From NCBI RefSeq assembly GCF_003939025.1, contig NZ_RQIH01000013.1, positions 124,001 through 188,000 of the forward strand: a stretch of DNA of 64,000 nucleotides, read 5' to 3'. This document shows, in pieces, positions 52,358-60,410 of this stretch (position 1 is the stretch's first letter; each line of letters opens with the position of its first letter). The notes under the pieces were generated by a model. That model was not told the DNA's origin and searched no databases. It was given only the letters and a program-made list of their open reading frames with translations. This stretch comes from Rhizobium sophoriradicis (lineage in GTDB: Bacteria > Pseudomonadota > Alphaproteobacteria > Rhizobiales > Rhizobiaceae). Both the position numbers and the translations under genes were made by a program.

Positions 52358-52510
52358 ATGGGCAAGTCAATCGCGCTCCTGTTTGCGTGTGCGGCGCTGG
52401 TTATCCTTGCAGGCTCCTTCGTAGCGTCCGGTTCGGTCGCAGCGGTAAAGGGCGGCTGCTCGCCGGCCTACGGCGTCGATCCTTGCTCGACGGCTTCGAT
52501 CAGCCATTGA
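52358..52510 (+). CDS. 50-residue exported or membrane hypothetical protein
   Basis: Small protein with a hydrophobic N-terminus (KSIALLFACAALVILAGSFV) that fits a signal peptide or membrane anchor, then a short Cys-containing tail with CSPAYGVDPC. GAAAGG lies upstream of the ATG. A GC-rich hairpin (52516-52538) follows the stop and may end the transcript. Similar short cysteine-bearing peptides occur in rhizobia, but I cannot assign a function. Confidence 0.6.
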   Translation: MGKSIALLFACAALVILAGSFVASGSVAAVKGGCSPAYGVDPCSTASISH

Positions 52511-52744
52511 CGAAAAGGCCGGGTCTCGACGCCGGCCTCATAGAGACAGATAGCGGCCGGAGCGTCTGAATCAGGACGTTCCCAAATGAACGCTTCGTCT
52601 TGGCGGCTTCAAAGCAGCGGATACTTACTCTCTCAAACATTACTGGACCGTTTGCGCCTGTCGCTTGCAAGTCACTTCGCGACATCTGACGGGCAATTGC
52701 ATCCGCGCCTGGGAGATGCGCGAATGCAATGCGGTGGAGACGGT

Positions 52745-53542
52745 TCAGGCGATCAGGCCTGTTGTGGCCATGCCGAGCAGCAAAACGCCGAGAATGATGC
52801 GGTAGACGGCAAACAGCGTGAAGCGGTTGCTCCTGATATAGGCGAGCAGCCATTTGACCGCGATGAAGGCGACGATGGTGGAGACGACGAAGGCGATGGC
52901 GAGCGCCGTCCAGTCTTCGCCGGCCGCGCCGCCGTCCTTGAAGGTCTTCAGCAGTTCATAGCCGCTTGCGGCATACATTGTGGGGATGCCTACGAGGAAG
53001 GCGAATTCCGTCGCCGCGGCGCGGTTGCCGGTGCCGGCGAGCATGGCGACGAAGATCGTGGCGCCGGAGCGCGAGGTTCCCGGAAAGACGCCGGCAACGA
53101 TCTGGGCAATGCCGACCAGGATGGCGACGAGCCAGGTGATCTCCTTATGAGGCGCCTTACGCGCGGCCGCCCATTCGGCAAAAATCATCCAGATGCCGCC
53201 GATGATCAGCGCCCAGGCAATCGGCGTCGCAGTCTCCGGCAGTTCAAAGCCGAGTCTCTTAACGACGAACCCAAGGATTGCGGTGATGAGAAAGGCGACA
53301 ATCAGCTTGGCGGCATAGTCACGGTTCGCCGGCTCGCGCCAGCCGAGCACCAGATCTAGCAGGCGACGCCAGTAGATGATGGTCACCGCCAGGATGGCGC
53401 CGGCTTGAATGACAATGTTGAACATGTCCGACCGATGGCCGAGCCATTGCTCCGCAATGATGAGATGGCCGGTGCTCGAGATCGGCAGAAACTCGGTGAT
53501 CCCCTCGATGACACCGAGAAGGACGGCATTGATATAGTCCAT
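52745..53542 (-). CDS. uppP: Undecaprenyl-diphosphate phosphatase
   Basis: Integral membrane enzyme of 265 residues with about eight helices, recycling undecaprenyl phosphate for peptidoglycan synthesis. Both active-site signatures are present: EGITEFLPISSTGH at residues 13-26 and PGTSRSGATIF near 155. It is divergent from the FzlA-like gene. Confidence 0.96.
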   Translation of the reverse strand: MDYINAVLLGVIEGITEFLPISSTGHLIIAEQWLGHRSDMFNIVIQAGAILAVTIIYWRRLLDLVLGWREPANRDYAAKLIVAFLITAILGFVVKRLGFELPETATPIAWALIIGGIWMIFAEWAAARKAPHKEITWLVAILVGIAQIVAGVFPGTSRSGATIFVAMLAGTGNRAAATEFAFLVGIPTMYAASGYELLKTFKDGGAAGEDWTALAIAFVVSTIVAFIAVKWLLAYIRSNRFTLFAVYRIILGVLLLGMATTGLIA

Positions 53543-53667
53543 AAATTGTCTCCGGTTTAAATGTCAGTCGGACTTGAACAGCGCTAGAGCCGATCAGGCG
53601 CTGCATCTATCCTCAATCGCAAGACGGTTGTTTTGTCCCTTGTCAGATGGCGTGAAAGCCGATTCGC

Positions 53668-53696
53668 TTGTATTGGCCGGGCCAAGCTCCTATAGC
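53668..53696 (+). promoter_or_regulatory. Candidate sigma-70 promoter of the FzlA-like gene
   Basis: TTGTAT (53668-53673), a 17-nt spacer and TATAGC (53691-53696), 82 nt before the ATG at 53779. Confidence 0.45.
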
Positions 53697-53778
53697 TTCA
53701 ACCAATGAGTCACGACTAAGGCGCTATAAACGAGCTGCCACACAGTCCTGTAACAGCAATCATAAAGCCCGAGTATCG

Positions 53779-54471
53779 ATGCCCACGCTTTATCATCATC
53801 CCATGTCCTCCGCATCTCGCTTCGTCCGGCTGATCCTGGCCGAATACGGCTATCAGGCGGATCTGATCGAGGAGCAGACATGGGAGAAGCGCCGGGATTT
53901 CCTGGCGCTCAATCCAGCCGGCACGCTGCCGGTCTATGTCGACGACAGCATGCGCGCGCTTTGTGGCGCGACCGTCATTTCCGAATATCTCGACGAGACG
54001 CACGGAGTATTGAAGCGCGACCGGAGGCTGCTCGCCGAGGACCCTTTCCAGCGGGCGGAAATTCGCCGGCTGAGCGAATGGTTCATGCAGAAGATGGAAA
54101 ACGACGTGACGAAACCGCTCGCCCGCGAGCGTGTCTACAAGTTGCAGATGACCACCGATCAGGGCGGCGGAGCGCCGGATTCCAAGGTTTTGCGCACGGC
54201 ACGCGCGAATATCCGCCAGCATATGCGTTATCTTACCTGGCTTGCCGGCTCGCGTCAGTGGCTGGCTGGCGAGCGGATGAGCTATGCCGATCTTGCCGCT
54301 GCCGCCTCGATCTCGATCCTCGATTATCTCGGCGAAATCGAGTGGGCCGAGGCCCCTGTCGTCAAGGAATGGTATCAGCGGCTGAAGTCGCGCCCCTCCT
54401 TCCGGCCGATGCTGACGGAGCGCGTGCGCGGCCTGACCCCGGTTTCGCATTATGCCGATCTGGATTTCTGA
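53779..54471 (+). CDS. fzlA: GST-fold protein, probable cell-division protein FzlA
   Basis: Protein of 230 residues with a glutathione-transferase fold: TLYHHPMSSASRFVRLILAEYG, NPAGTLPVYVDD, and the C-terminal tail TPVSHYADLDF. FzlA of Caulobacter, which curves FtsZ filaments, is a GST-like protein of this length. From memory its functional residues include a tryptophan near 38 and Asp227; here Trp35 and Asp227 are at matching places. It sits between uppP and queG. An ordinary GST remains possible. Confidence 0.65.
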   Translation: MPTLYHHPMSSASRFVRLILAEYGYQADLIEEQTWEKRRDFLALNPAGTLPVYVDDSMRALCGATVISEYLDETHGVLKRDRRLLAEDPFQRAEIRRLSEWFMQKMENDVTKPLARERVYKLQMTTDQGGGAPDSKVLRTARANIRQHMRYLTWLAGSRQWLAGERMSYADLAAAASISILDYLGEIEWAEAPVVKEWYQRLKSRPSFRPMLTERVRGLTPVSHYADLDF

Positions 54472-54483
54472 CGAGGGCGCTTC

Positions 54484-55635
54484 ATGCCCGACAATGATGA
54501 TAAAGAGCGCCGCCGCCGCGACAATTTGACCGAGTTCGTCCGGGCGGAATCCGCCGCCAAGGGATTCGATCTGTGCCGCATCACCCGCCCGGATGCGATC
54601 CCGGAAGCGAAAGAGCGCCTCGGCCAGTTCATCGATGCCGGGCGCCACGGGACGATGGAGTGGATGGCGGAGACGCGCGAGCGGCGCGGCGATCCGCTGA
54701 CGCTCTGGAGCGAGGTCCGGTCCGTCGTCGTCTTCGGCCTCAACTATGCCCCGGAGGAGGATCCGCGCGGCATCCTCGACAAGCCGGACAAGGCAGCGAT
54801 ATCAGTCTATGCCCGCAACCGCGATTATCACGACATCATCAAGGGCCGGCTGAAGGAGATCGCCACGCGTTTTGCGGCACGCGCCGGCGCCGACGTTAAA
54901 GTGTTCGTCGATACCGCGCCTGTCATGGAAAAACCGCTGGCGGCGGCCGCCGGCCTCGGCTGGCAGGGCAAACACACCAATCTCGTCAGCCGTACGCATG
55001 GGTCCTGGCTGTTTCTCGGCAGCATGTTCACCACCGCCGACCTTGCCGTCGATGCGCCGGAAACGGACCATTGCGGATCGTGCCGCGCCTGCCTCGACAT
55101 CTGTCCGACGGCTGCCTTCCCGGCGCCCTATCAGATCGATGCGCGCCGCTGCATCTCCTATCTGACCATCGAGCACAAGGGGCCGATCGATCCCGATCTC
55201 AGGCCGCTGATCGGCAATCGCATCTATGGCTGCGACGACTGTCTTGCCGTCTGTCCCTGGAACAAGTTCGCGATCTCCGCCTTCGAAATGAAGCTGAAGG
55301 CGCGGGAAGATCTGAAGGAGCCGTCTCTTGCTTTTCTGCTGACGCTCGACGACGCCGCCTTCCGCGCCTTCTTCAGCGGTTCGCCGGTGAAGCGGATCGG
55401 CCGCGACCGCTTCATCCGCAATGTGCTGATCGCCGCCGGCAATTCCGGCGAGACGGCACTCATTGCACAATGTCGCGAGCTCGCCGGCGATGCCGCCCCG
55501 GCGGTGCGCGGCATGGCGGTGTGGGCGCTTTCGCGGCTGATGGAGGCTGGCGAATTCTCCATCTTTGCCGCACAAAGGACCGATGAGAGCGACGACGATG
55601 TGCTGAACGAATGGCGGTTGGCGGGAGTGGACTGA
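54484..55635 (+). CDS. queG: Epoxyqueuosine reductase
   Basis: Cobalamin- and iron-sulfur-dependent enzyme of 383 residues that makes queuosine in tRNA. Asp143 (VDTAPVMEKPLA) is the proton donor; the first 4Fe-4S cluster is bound by CGSCRACLDICP (Cys197, 200, 203, 207) and the second by YGCDDCLAVCPWN. A C-terminal HEAT-like part follows. It starts 12 nt after the FzlA-like gene and overlaps the next gene by 1 nt. Confidence 0.96.
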   Translation: MPDNDDKERRRRDNLTEFVRAESAAKGFDLCRITRPDAIPEAKERLGQFIDAGRHGTMEWMAETRERRGDPLTLWSEVRSVVVFGLNYAPEEDPRGILDKPDKAAISVYARNRDYHDIIKGRLKEIATRFAARAGADVKVFVDTAPVMEKPLAAAAGLGWQGKHTNLVSRTHGSWLFLGSMFTTADLAVDAPETDHCGSCRACLDICPTAAFPAPYQIDARRCISYLTIEHKGPIDPDLRPLIGNRIYGCDDCLAVCPWNKFAISAFEMKLKAREDLKEPSLAFLLTLDDAAFRAFFSGSPVKRIGRDRFIRNVLIAAGNSGETALIAQCRELAGDAAPAVRGMAVWALSRLMEAGEFSIFAAQRTDESDDDVLNEWRLAGVD

Positions 55636-56504
55636 TGCATGTGATGATCTTTGGCTGCGGCTATTCCGGCACGGCGATCGCAAAGGCCTTCGCGGGACAG
55701 GATGTGCGCGTGTCCGGCACCACGCGTTCGGCCGACAAGATGGAGGGCTTGCGCGATGGCGGCATCGACGCGTTCCTGTTCGACGGCGAGACCATGGACG
55801 ACGACTTATGCCGCGCGCTGGAGAGCGTCACCCATCTCGTGCAATCGATCGCGCCCGGAAAGGCCGACCCGCTGCTGCGACTGTTGGGCGAAGACAGCGC
55901 CCGTTTCCTGCCCCGGCTCGAATGGATCGGCTATCTCTCCACAGTCGGCGTCTATGGCGATCACAAGGGGGCGTGGGTGAGCGAGGAAACGCCCTGCGAG
56001 CCGGTTTCCGGACGATCAAAGGAGCGGCTCGAGGCCGAACAGGGCTGGCTGGCGATGGGCCGGGAGCGCGGTGTGCCGGCGGCGGTGCTGCGCCTTTCCG
56101 GCATTTATGGGCCGGGGCGCAACGCCTTCTGCAATCTGGACAAGGGCACGGCACGGCGCCTGATCAAGAAGGACCAGGTTTTCAACCGCATCCGCGTCGA
56201 AGATATCGGTGCGGCGACCCGCTTCCTGTCCGAACGCGGCCTCGGCGGCATCTATAATGTCACCGACGACCGGCCCGGCCCGCCGCAGGATGTGATTGTC
56301 GAGGCGGCCCGCCTGATGGGCGTCGAACCGCCGCCGGAGCAGGCTTTCGAAGCCGCAGAACTGACGCCGATGGCACGCACCTTCTACGGCGAAAACAAGC
56401 GCGTTTCGAATGCGAAACTCAAGAAGGCGGGCTTCGAATTCTCTTTCCCGACCTTTCCGATGTCGCTTGCACAATTGTGGCAGGACGGACGCTGGCGCGG
56501 CTAG
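55635..56504 (+). CDS. NAD-dependent epimerase/dehydratase-like (atypical SDR) protein
   Basis: Protein of 289 residues. The N-terminus MHVMIFGCGYSGTAIAKAF gives the nucleotide-binding fold (GxGxSG-type), and YLSTVGVYGDHKGAWVSE and LRLSGIYGPGRN are typical of the YeeZ-like SDR group. The Tyr-x3-Lys catalytic pair is not evident. The TGATG overlap with queG indicates coupling. The substrate is unknown. Confidence 0.87.
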   Translation: MHVMIFGCGYSGTAIAKAFAGQDVRVSGTTRSADKMEGLRDGGIDAFLFDGETMDDDLCRALESVTHLVQSIAPGKADPLLRLLGEDSARFLPRLEWIGYLSTVGVYGDHKGAWVSEETPCEPVSGRSKERLEAEQGWLAMGRERGVPAAVLRLSGIYGPGRNAFCNLDKGTARRLIKKDQVFNRIRVEDIGAATRFLSERGLGGIYNVTDDRPGPPQDVIVEAARLMGVEPPPEQAFEAAELTPMARTFYGENKRVSNAKLKKAGFEFSFPTFPMSLAQLWQDGRWRG

Positions 56505-56910
56505 AGGCGGTAGCGACCACGGCTGGCGGGCTCACCCAAAAGGAGTAGGAAATTCCTACTTTGCGCGATCAGAGCGACAAATTTCGCTCTCTATTATAGT
56601 TAACGGCCTTTAAATTTGCCCAAATGTGGCAATAAATTTGGCAAAGCGAGAAAAGAATTTTCGCGGTTTTTGTGAATGGCGGCACTGCAGGCTCCTCCCC
56701 GAAAAATTCATTCTCTTTTTTACTGATTTCATTATGTTTTTTCCACTCTGACGGGTCGCTGCCTATTTCCGTCATTATATCAATATGCTCACAAATGTTA
56801 CAGTTTGTAACACTCCGTGAACAAGAACGGCACTTTTTCGCCACTTTTGAGCAGATTTAAGCCCCGCCGCCTGCAAGGGCGTGAGTTCAATAGTTGAGGG
56901 ATACTCTGTT
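56505..56910. other. AT-rich intergenic region with several palindromes
   Basis: No gene is supported. Visible: AGTAGGAA-A-TTCCTACT (56544-56560), a hairpin AGAGCGA...TCGCTCT (about 56572-56591) that may terminate the upstream operon, and TGTTACA-GTT-TGTAACA (56796-56812), a perfect dyad about 100 nt before the RlpA-like gene. The AT content is clearly above the flanks. Confidence 0.55.
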
Positions 56911-57273
56911 TTGAAGAAAATAGGTCGTTCTATTATCGCTGCCGTAACTATTGCGGCCTGCTCTTTCCTGCTTCCGGCGGAGAGTTTTGCTGGAAATGGC
57001 TGCGGCGGTGCTTCATGGTACGCGCTTCGCTCCAAAACTGCTTCCGGGGAACGTATGAACCCCGCCATCTTGACTGCCGCACATCGTTCGCTCGCGTTCG
57101 GCACGAAGGTGAAGGTCACCAACCGCAACAATGGCCGCACCGTCGTCGTCCGCATCAATGATCGCGGTCCGTTCATTCGTGGACGCGTCATCGATCTGTC
57201 GCGCGCCGCCGCCCAGAATATCGGCATGGTGAGCTCGGGCACGGCGAAGGTCTGCTACCAGGTGATCAGCTAA
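56911..57273 (+). CDS. RlpA-like double-psi beta-barrel protein
   Basis: Exported protein of about 120 residues. The TTG at 56911 is chosen because it begins a clean signal peptide (LKKIGRSIIAAVTIAACSFL, cleavage after SFA) and GAGGG lies ten nt upstream; GTG at 56881 is the alternative. The mature part is a lone RlpA domain: GGASWYALRSKTASGERMNP, LAFGTKVKVTNRNNGRTVVVRINDRGPFI, RVIDLSRAAAQNIGM. It carries the Glu/Asp residues of lytic transglycosylases and has no SPOR domain. It probably acts on peptidoglycan. Confidence 0.85.
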   Translation: MKKIGRSIIAAVTIAACSFLLPAESFAGNGCGGASWYALRSKTASGERMNPAILTAAHRSLAFGTKVKVTNRNNGRTVVVRINDRGPFIRGRVIDLSRAAAQNIGMVSSGTAKVCYQVIS

Positions 57274-57419
57274 GGCGTACAGCGCCGCACAACCGGCTGC
57301 GCCCTGACCGGCGCTTGCTCTTGCCGCCAATCGCGGTTACCACGCGGTTGAAACTTGTAAACAGTCCGCCCGGCCTGTGTGCGGATCGTTCACAGGTCAT
57401 GGCAATAGGAGATATGTGA

Positions 57420-58709
57420 ATGCGTCTGGGCGGCCGCCTCGAAGGGGCGATTTCTGTGCTCGCGGATATCGATGCCCGCAAGCGGCCCGTCGCCGACGCG
57501 CTCAAGGACTGGGGCCTCGCGCACCGCTTCGCGGGTTCCGGCGATCGTGCGGCGATCGGCAATATCGTCTACGACGCCTTGCGCATGCGGCTTTCCCATG
57601 CGTGGCTGATGAATGACGACAGCGCCGCGGCCATCGCCCACGCCGTGATGTTCCGCCAATGGGGCTTCACGCCCGATCGCCTCGCCACCGAATTGGCGGA
57701 CGACAAGTTTGCGCCGCCGCCGCTTTCCGCTGATGCCCTCGCCGCCTTTGCGAGCCGCTCGCTCGACGATGCGCCGCCGCATATACGCGGCGATATTCCC
57801 GAATGGATCCAACCCTCCTTCGAACAGGCCTTCGGCACCGGCTGGCTCACAGAGGCACAGGCGCTCGCGGCGCGTCCAACACTCGATCTGCGCGCCAACA
57901 TCCTGAAGGCCTCCCGCGACAAGGCCGTCAAGGCGCTCGAACGCGCCGGCGCACATGCTGCGAAGATCGCCCGCTACGGCATCCGGATTGCCGCCGGCGA
58001 AGGCGCCTCGCGCCTTCCCAACGTGACGGCAGAGCTTTCGTTCCAGAAAGGCTGGTTCGAAGTTCAGGACGAGGGCTCGCAGATCGTCGCCGACCTGGTG
58101 CTCGCCAAGGACGGCGAACAGATTCTCGACTATTGCGCCGGCGGCGGCGGCAAGACCCTCGCCATGGCGGCCGCCATGCAGAACAAGGGACAGGTTCACG
58201 CCTATGACGCCGACCGCAAGCGGCTGGCGCCGATCATCGAACGGCTGAAGCGGGCGGGCACGCGCAATGTCCAGGTGCACGATGACGCCAGGGGCCTTTC
58301 CGGCCTTGCCGGGCGCTGCGACAAGGTGCTGGTCGATGCGCCCTGCACCGGCACCGGCACATGGCGCCGCCGCCCCGATACGAAATGGCGGCTAACGGCA
58401 AAGAACCTCGACGAACGCACCGCCCAGCAGCAGGATGCGCTGGCGCAGGCGAGCGGCTTTGTCAAACCGGGCGGCGAGCTGATCTATGTCACCTGCTCGG
58501 TTCTGCCTCAGGAAAACGAGGAACAGGTGCGCCGTTTTACCGCCGGCAATGCTGATTTCCAGATCGTCAGCGCCCTGCCCGCCTGGGACGCGCTCTTCGG
58601 CAAAGAGGCCCCGCGGCCGCACTCGTCCGACGCCCAGACGGTGACGCTGACGCCTGCTTCCACCGACACGGACGGTTTCTTCTTCTGCCGCATGCAGCGG
58701 AAGGGCTGA
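57420..58709 (+). CDS. RsmB-type RNA (cytosine-5) methyltransferase
   Basis: Protein of 429 residues of the RsmB/NOL1-NOP2-Sun family. An N-terminal NusB-like RNA-binding part (1-140) is followed by the SAM domain: DYCAGGGGKTLAMAAAM, VDAPCTGTGTWRRRPDTKW with the first catalytic cysteine and YVTCSVLPQENEEQV with the second. It methylates rRNA or tRNA; which base cannot be read from sequence. The N-terminal domain is shorter and more divergent than E. coli RsmB. Confidence 0.92.
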   Translation: MRLGGRLEGAISVLADIDARKRPVADALKDWGLAHRFAGSGDRAAIGNIVYDALRMRLSHAWLMNDDSAAAIAHAVMFRQWGFTPDRLATELADDKFAPPPLSADALAAFASRSLDDAPPHIRGDIPEWIQPSFEQAFGTGWLTEAQALAARPTLDLRANILKASRDKAVKALERAGAHAAKIARYGIRIAAGEGASRLPNVTAELSFQKGWFEVQDEGSQIVADLVLAKDGEQILDYCAGGGGKTLAMAAAMQNKGQVHAYDADRKRLAPIIERLKRAGTRNVQVHDDARGLSGLAGRCDKVLVDAPCTGTGTWRRRPDTKWRLTAKNLDERTAQQQDALAQASGFVKPGGELIYVTCSVLPQENEEQVRRFTAGNADFQIVSALPAWDALFGKEAPRPHSSDAQTVTLTPASTDTDGFFFCRMQRKG

Positions 58710-58923
58710 TGCCGCTTAGCAGCGATGGTAACGGGCGGCGGAATGACGCTGCGCCAGCGCAGTTGCTGCCGGTTTTTCAAGCAGATGAGGTCCAGAAAAA
58801 GCCGACTTGCCGGCACCGATCCATCCTTAAAATCATTCCAAACTAGAGCGTTTGACACCAGTTTGCTTTTGCGCGAAGAGACGGAGCCCCGATTAGACGG
58901 AAGATCCGTCACAGGAGAGGATC

Positions 58924-60198
58924 ATGAAGCTCAAGAAATTCCGCGCAGCCGTGCTGGCGATTGCCCCCGCCACCCTGCTCGCCCTTCCCGCGCATGCCGC
59001 CACCGATGCGGCCGCCGTGGTGAAACATTATGCCGATGTGGCGCATGCGAAATATGAGGACTCGCTGACGACGGCAAAGGCGCTCGATGCCGCGATCAAC
59101 GCCTTTCTGAAGGCGCCGACCGACGCGACGCTGAAGGCCGCCCGGGATGCCTGGATCAAGGCGCGCGTGCCTTACCAGCAGACGGAAGTCTACCGCTTCG
59201 GCAATCCTGTTGTCGACGAGTGGGAAGGCAAGGTCAACGCATGGCCGCTCGATGAAGGCCTGATCGACTATGTCGATCCCTCCTACGGCAGCGAGAGCGA
59301 CGAAAACTCCCTCTATGTGGCCAATGTCATCGCCAACAAGACGATCAAGATCGACGGCAAGGATGTCGACGCCTCGAAGCTGACGCCGGAATTCCTCTCC
59401 GGCACGCTGCAGGAAGCCGGCGGCATCGAAGCCAATGTGGCAACGGGCTACCACGCTATCGAATTCCTGCTCTGGGGCCAGGATCTCAACGGCACCGGTC
59501 CCGGCGCCGGCAATCGCCCCGCAACGGATTACGATCTGAAGAACTGCACGCACGGCAATTGCGATCGCCGCGCCGAGTATCTGAAGTCCGCCTCTACGCT
59601 GCTCGTTTCCGACCTGCAGGAAATGACCGACAGCTGGAAGCCGGACGGGGCTGCGACGAAGAACGTCGAAGCCGATCCGAAGGCCGGTCTCGTCGCGATC
59701 CTGACGGGCATGGGTTCGCTCTCCTACGGTGAGCTTGCCGGCGAGCGCATGAAGCTCGGGCTGCTGCTGCACGATCCGGAGGAAGAGCATGATTGCTTCT
59801 CCGACAATACCTACAACTCGCATCTCAACGACGCGATCGGCATCGCCGCCGCCTATACCGGCAACTATACCCGCGTCGACGGCACCAAGCTCAGCGGCCC
59901 GTCGCTGCACGACCTCGTGGCCGCCAAGGACAAGGCGCTCGATGCCGAGATGGAAGGCAAGCTCAACAAGACGCTCGATGCGATGAACGCCATGGCCAAG
60001 CGCGGCGAGACGGTCGAGAAGTACGACCAGATGATCGCCGAAGGCAACAAGGAAGGCAACGCCGTCGTCCAGGCCGCCATCGACGGGCTGATCGACCAGA
60101 CGAAGTCGATCCAGCGCGTTATTGCCGCACTCGATCTCGGCACGGTTCAGCTTGAAGGTTCCGACAGCTTGGATAATCCTAACGCCGTCTTCAAATAA
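58924..60198 (+). CDS. Imelysin-family periplasmic protein
   Basis: Protein of 424 residues with a signal peptide (KLKKFRAAVLAIAPATLLAL, cleavage after AHA). Imelysin (peptidase M75/EfeO-related) features: the helical-bundle core and the GxHxxE motif in ATGYHAIEFLLWGQ. Relatives bind or sense iron; peptidase activity is doubtful. First gene of an imelysin / di-heme oxidase / imelysin / DUF1513 operon. CAGGAGAGG precedes the ATG. I see no clear Irr or RirA site upstream. Confidence 0.93.
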   Translation: MKLKKFRAAVLAIAPATLLALPAHAATDAAAVVKHYADVAHAKYEDSLTTAKALDAAINAFLKAPTDATLKAARDAWIKARVPYQQTEVYRFGNPVVDEWEGKVNAWPLDEGLIDYVDPSYGSESDENSLYVANVIANKTIKIDGKDVDASKLTPEFLSGTLQEAGGIEANVATGYHAIEFLLWGQDLNGTGPGAGNRPATDYDLKNCTHGNCDRRAEYLKSASTLLVSDLQEMTDSWKPDGAATKNVEADPKAGLVAILTGMGSLSYGELAGERMKLGLLLHDPEEEHDCFSDNTYNSHLNDAIGIAAAYTGNYTRVDGTKLSGPSLHDLVAAKDKALDAEMEGKLNKTLDAMNAMAKRGETVEKYDQMIAEGNKEGNAVVQAAIDGLIDQTKSIQRVIAALDLGTVQLEGSDSLDNPNAVFK

Positions 60199-60207
60199 GC
60201 AAAAAGG

Positions 60208-60236
60208 CGGGCCGCTTCGAAAGCCGAGGCGGCCCG
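60208..60236. repeat. Strong intercistronic hairpin
   Basis: Stem 60208-60219 with 60225-60236 (12 bp, one G-U pair) just after the first imelysin stop. There is no T run on the plus strand; on the minus strand it is followed by TTTTT, but no minus-strand gene ends here. It probably protects the first cistron's 3' end. Confidence 0.55.
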
Positions 60237-60260
60237 AACCCTGAAATGCCATCTATTGCC

Positions 60261-60410
60261 TCCCTCATTCCTGTGTCCTCAGGGCCTCGCCCGAGGGATG
60301 TCACAGGAATCCAGCCACGGCGCGTCCGCGCCGTGAATGACTCGGTCAGGGGGGAGTCTTCCGCGCCCAAGGACTTGGGCGCACTGGATTCCTGTGACAA
60401 GCACAAGAAT
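60261..60410. repeat. Rhizobial palindromic repeat element before the di-heme gene
   Basis: About 150 bp made of nested stems: CATTCCTGTG (60266-60275) with CACAGGAAT (60302-60310), ACGGCGCG with CGCGCCGT, and GCCCAAG-GA-CTTGGGC (60365-60380); ATTCCTGTG recurs near 60388. This composition is typical of dispersed rhizobial palindromes. It ends right at the best start codon of the next gene. Confidence 0.7.
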
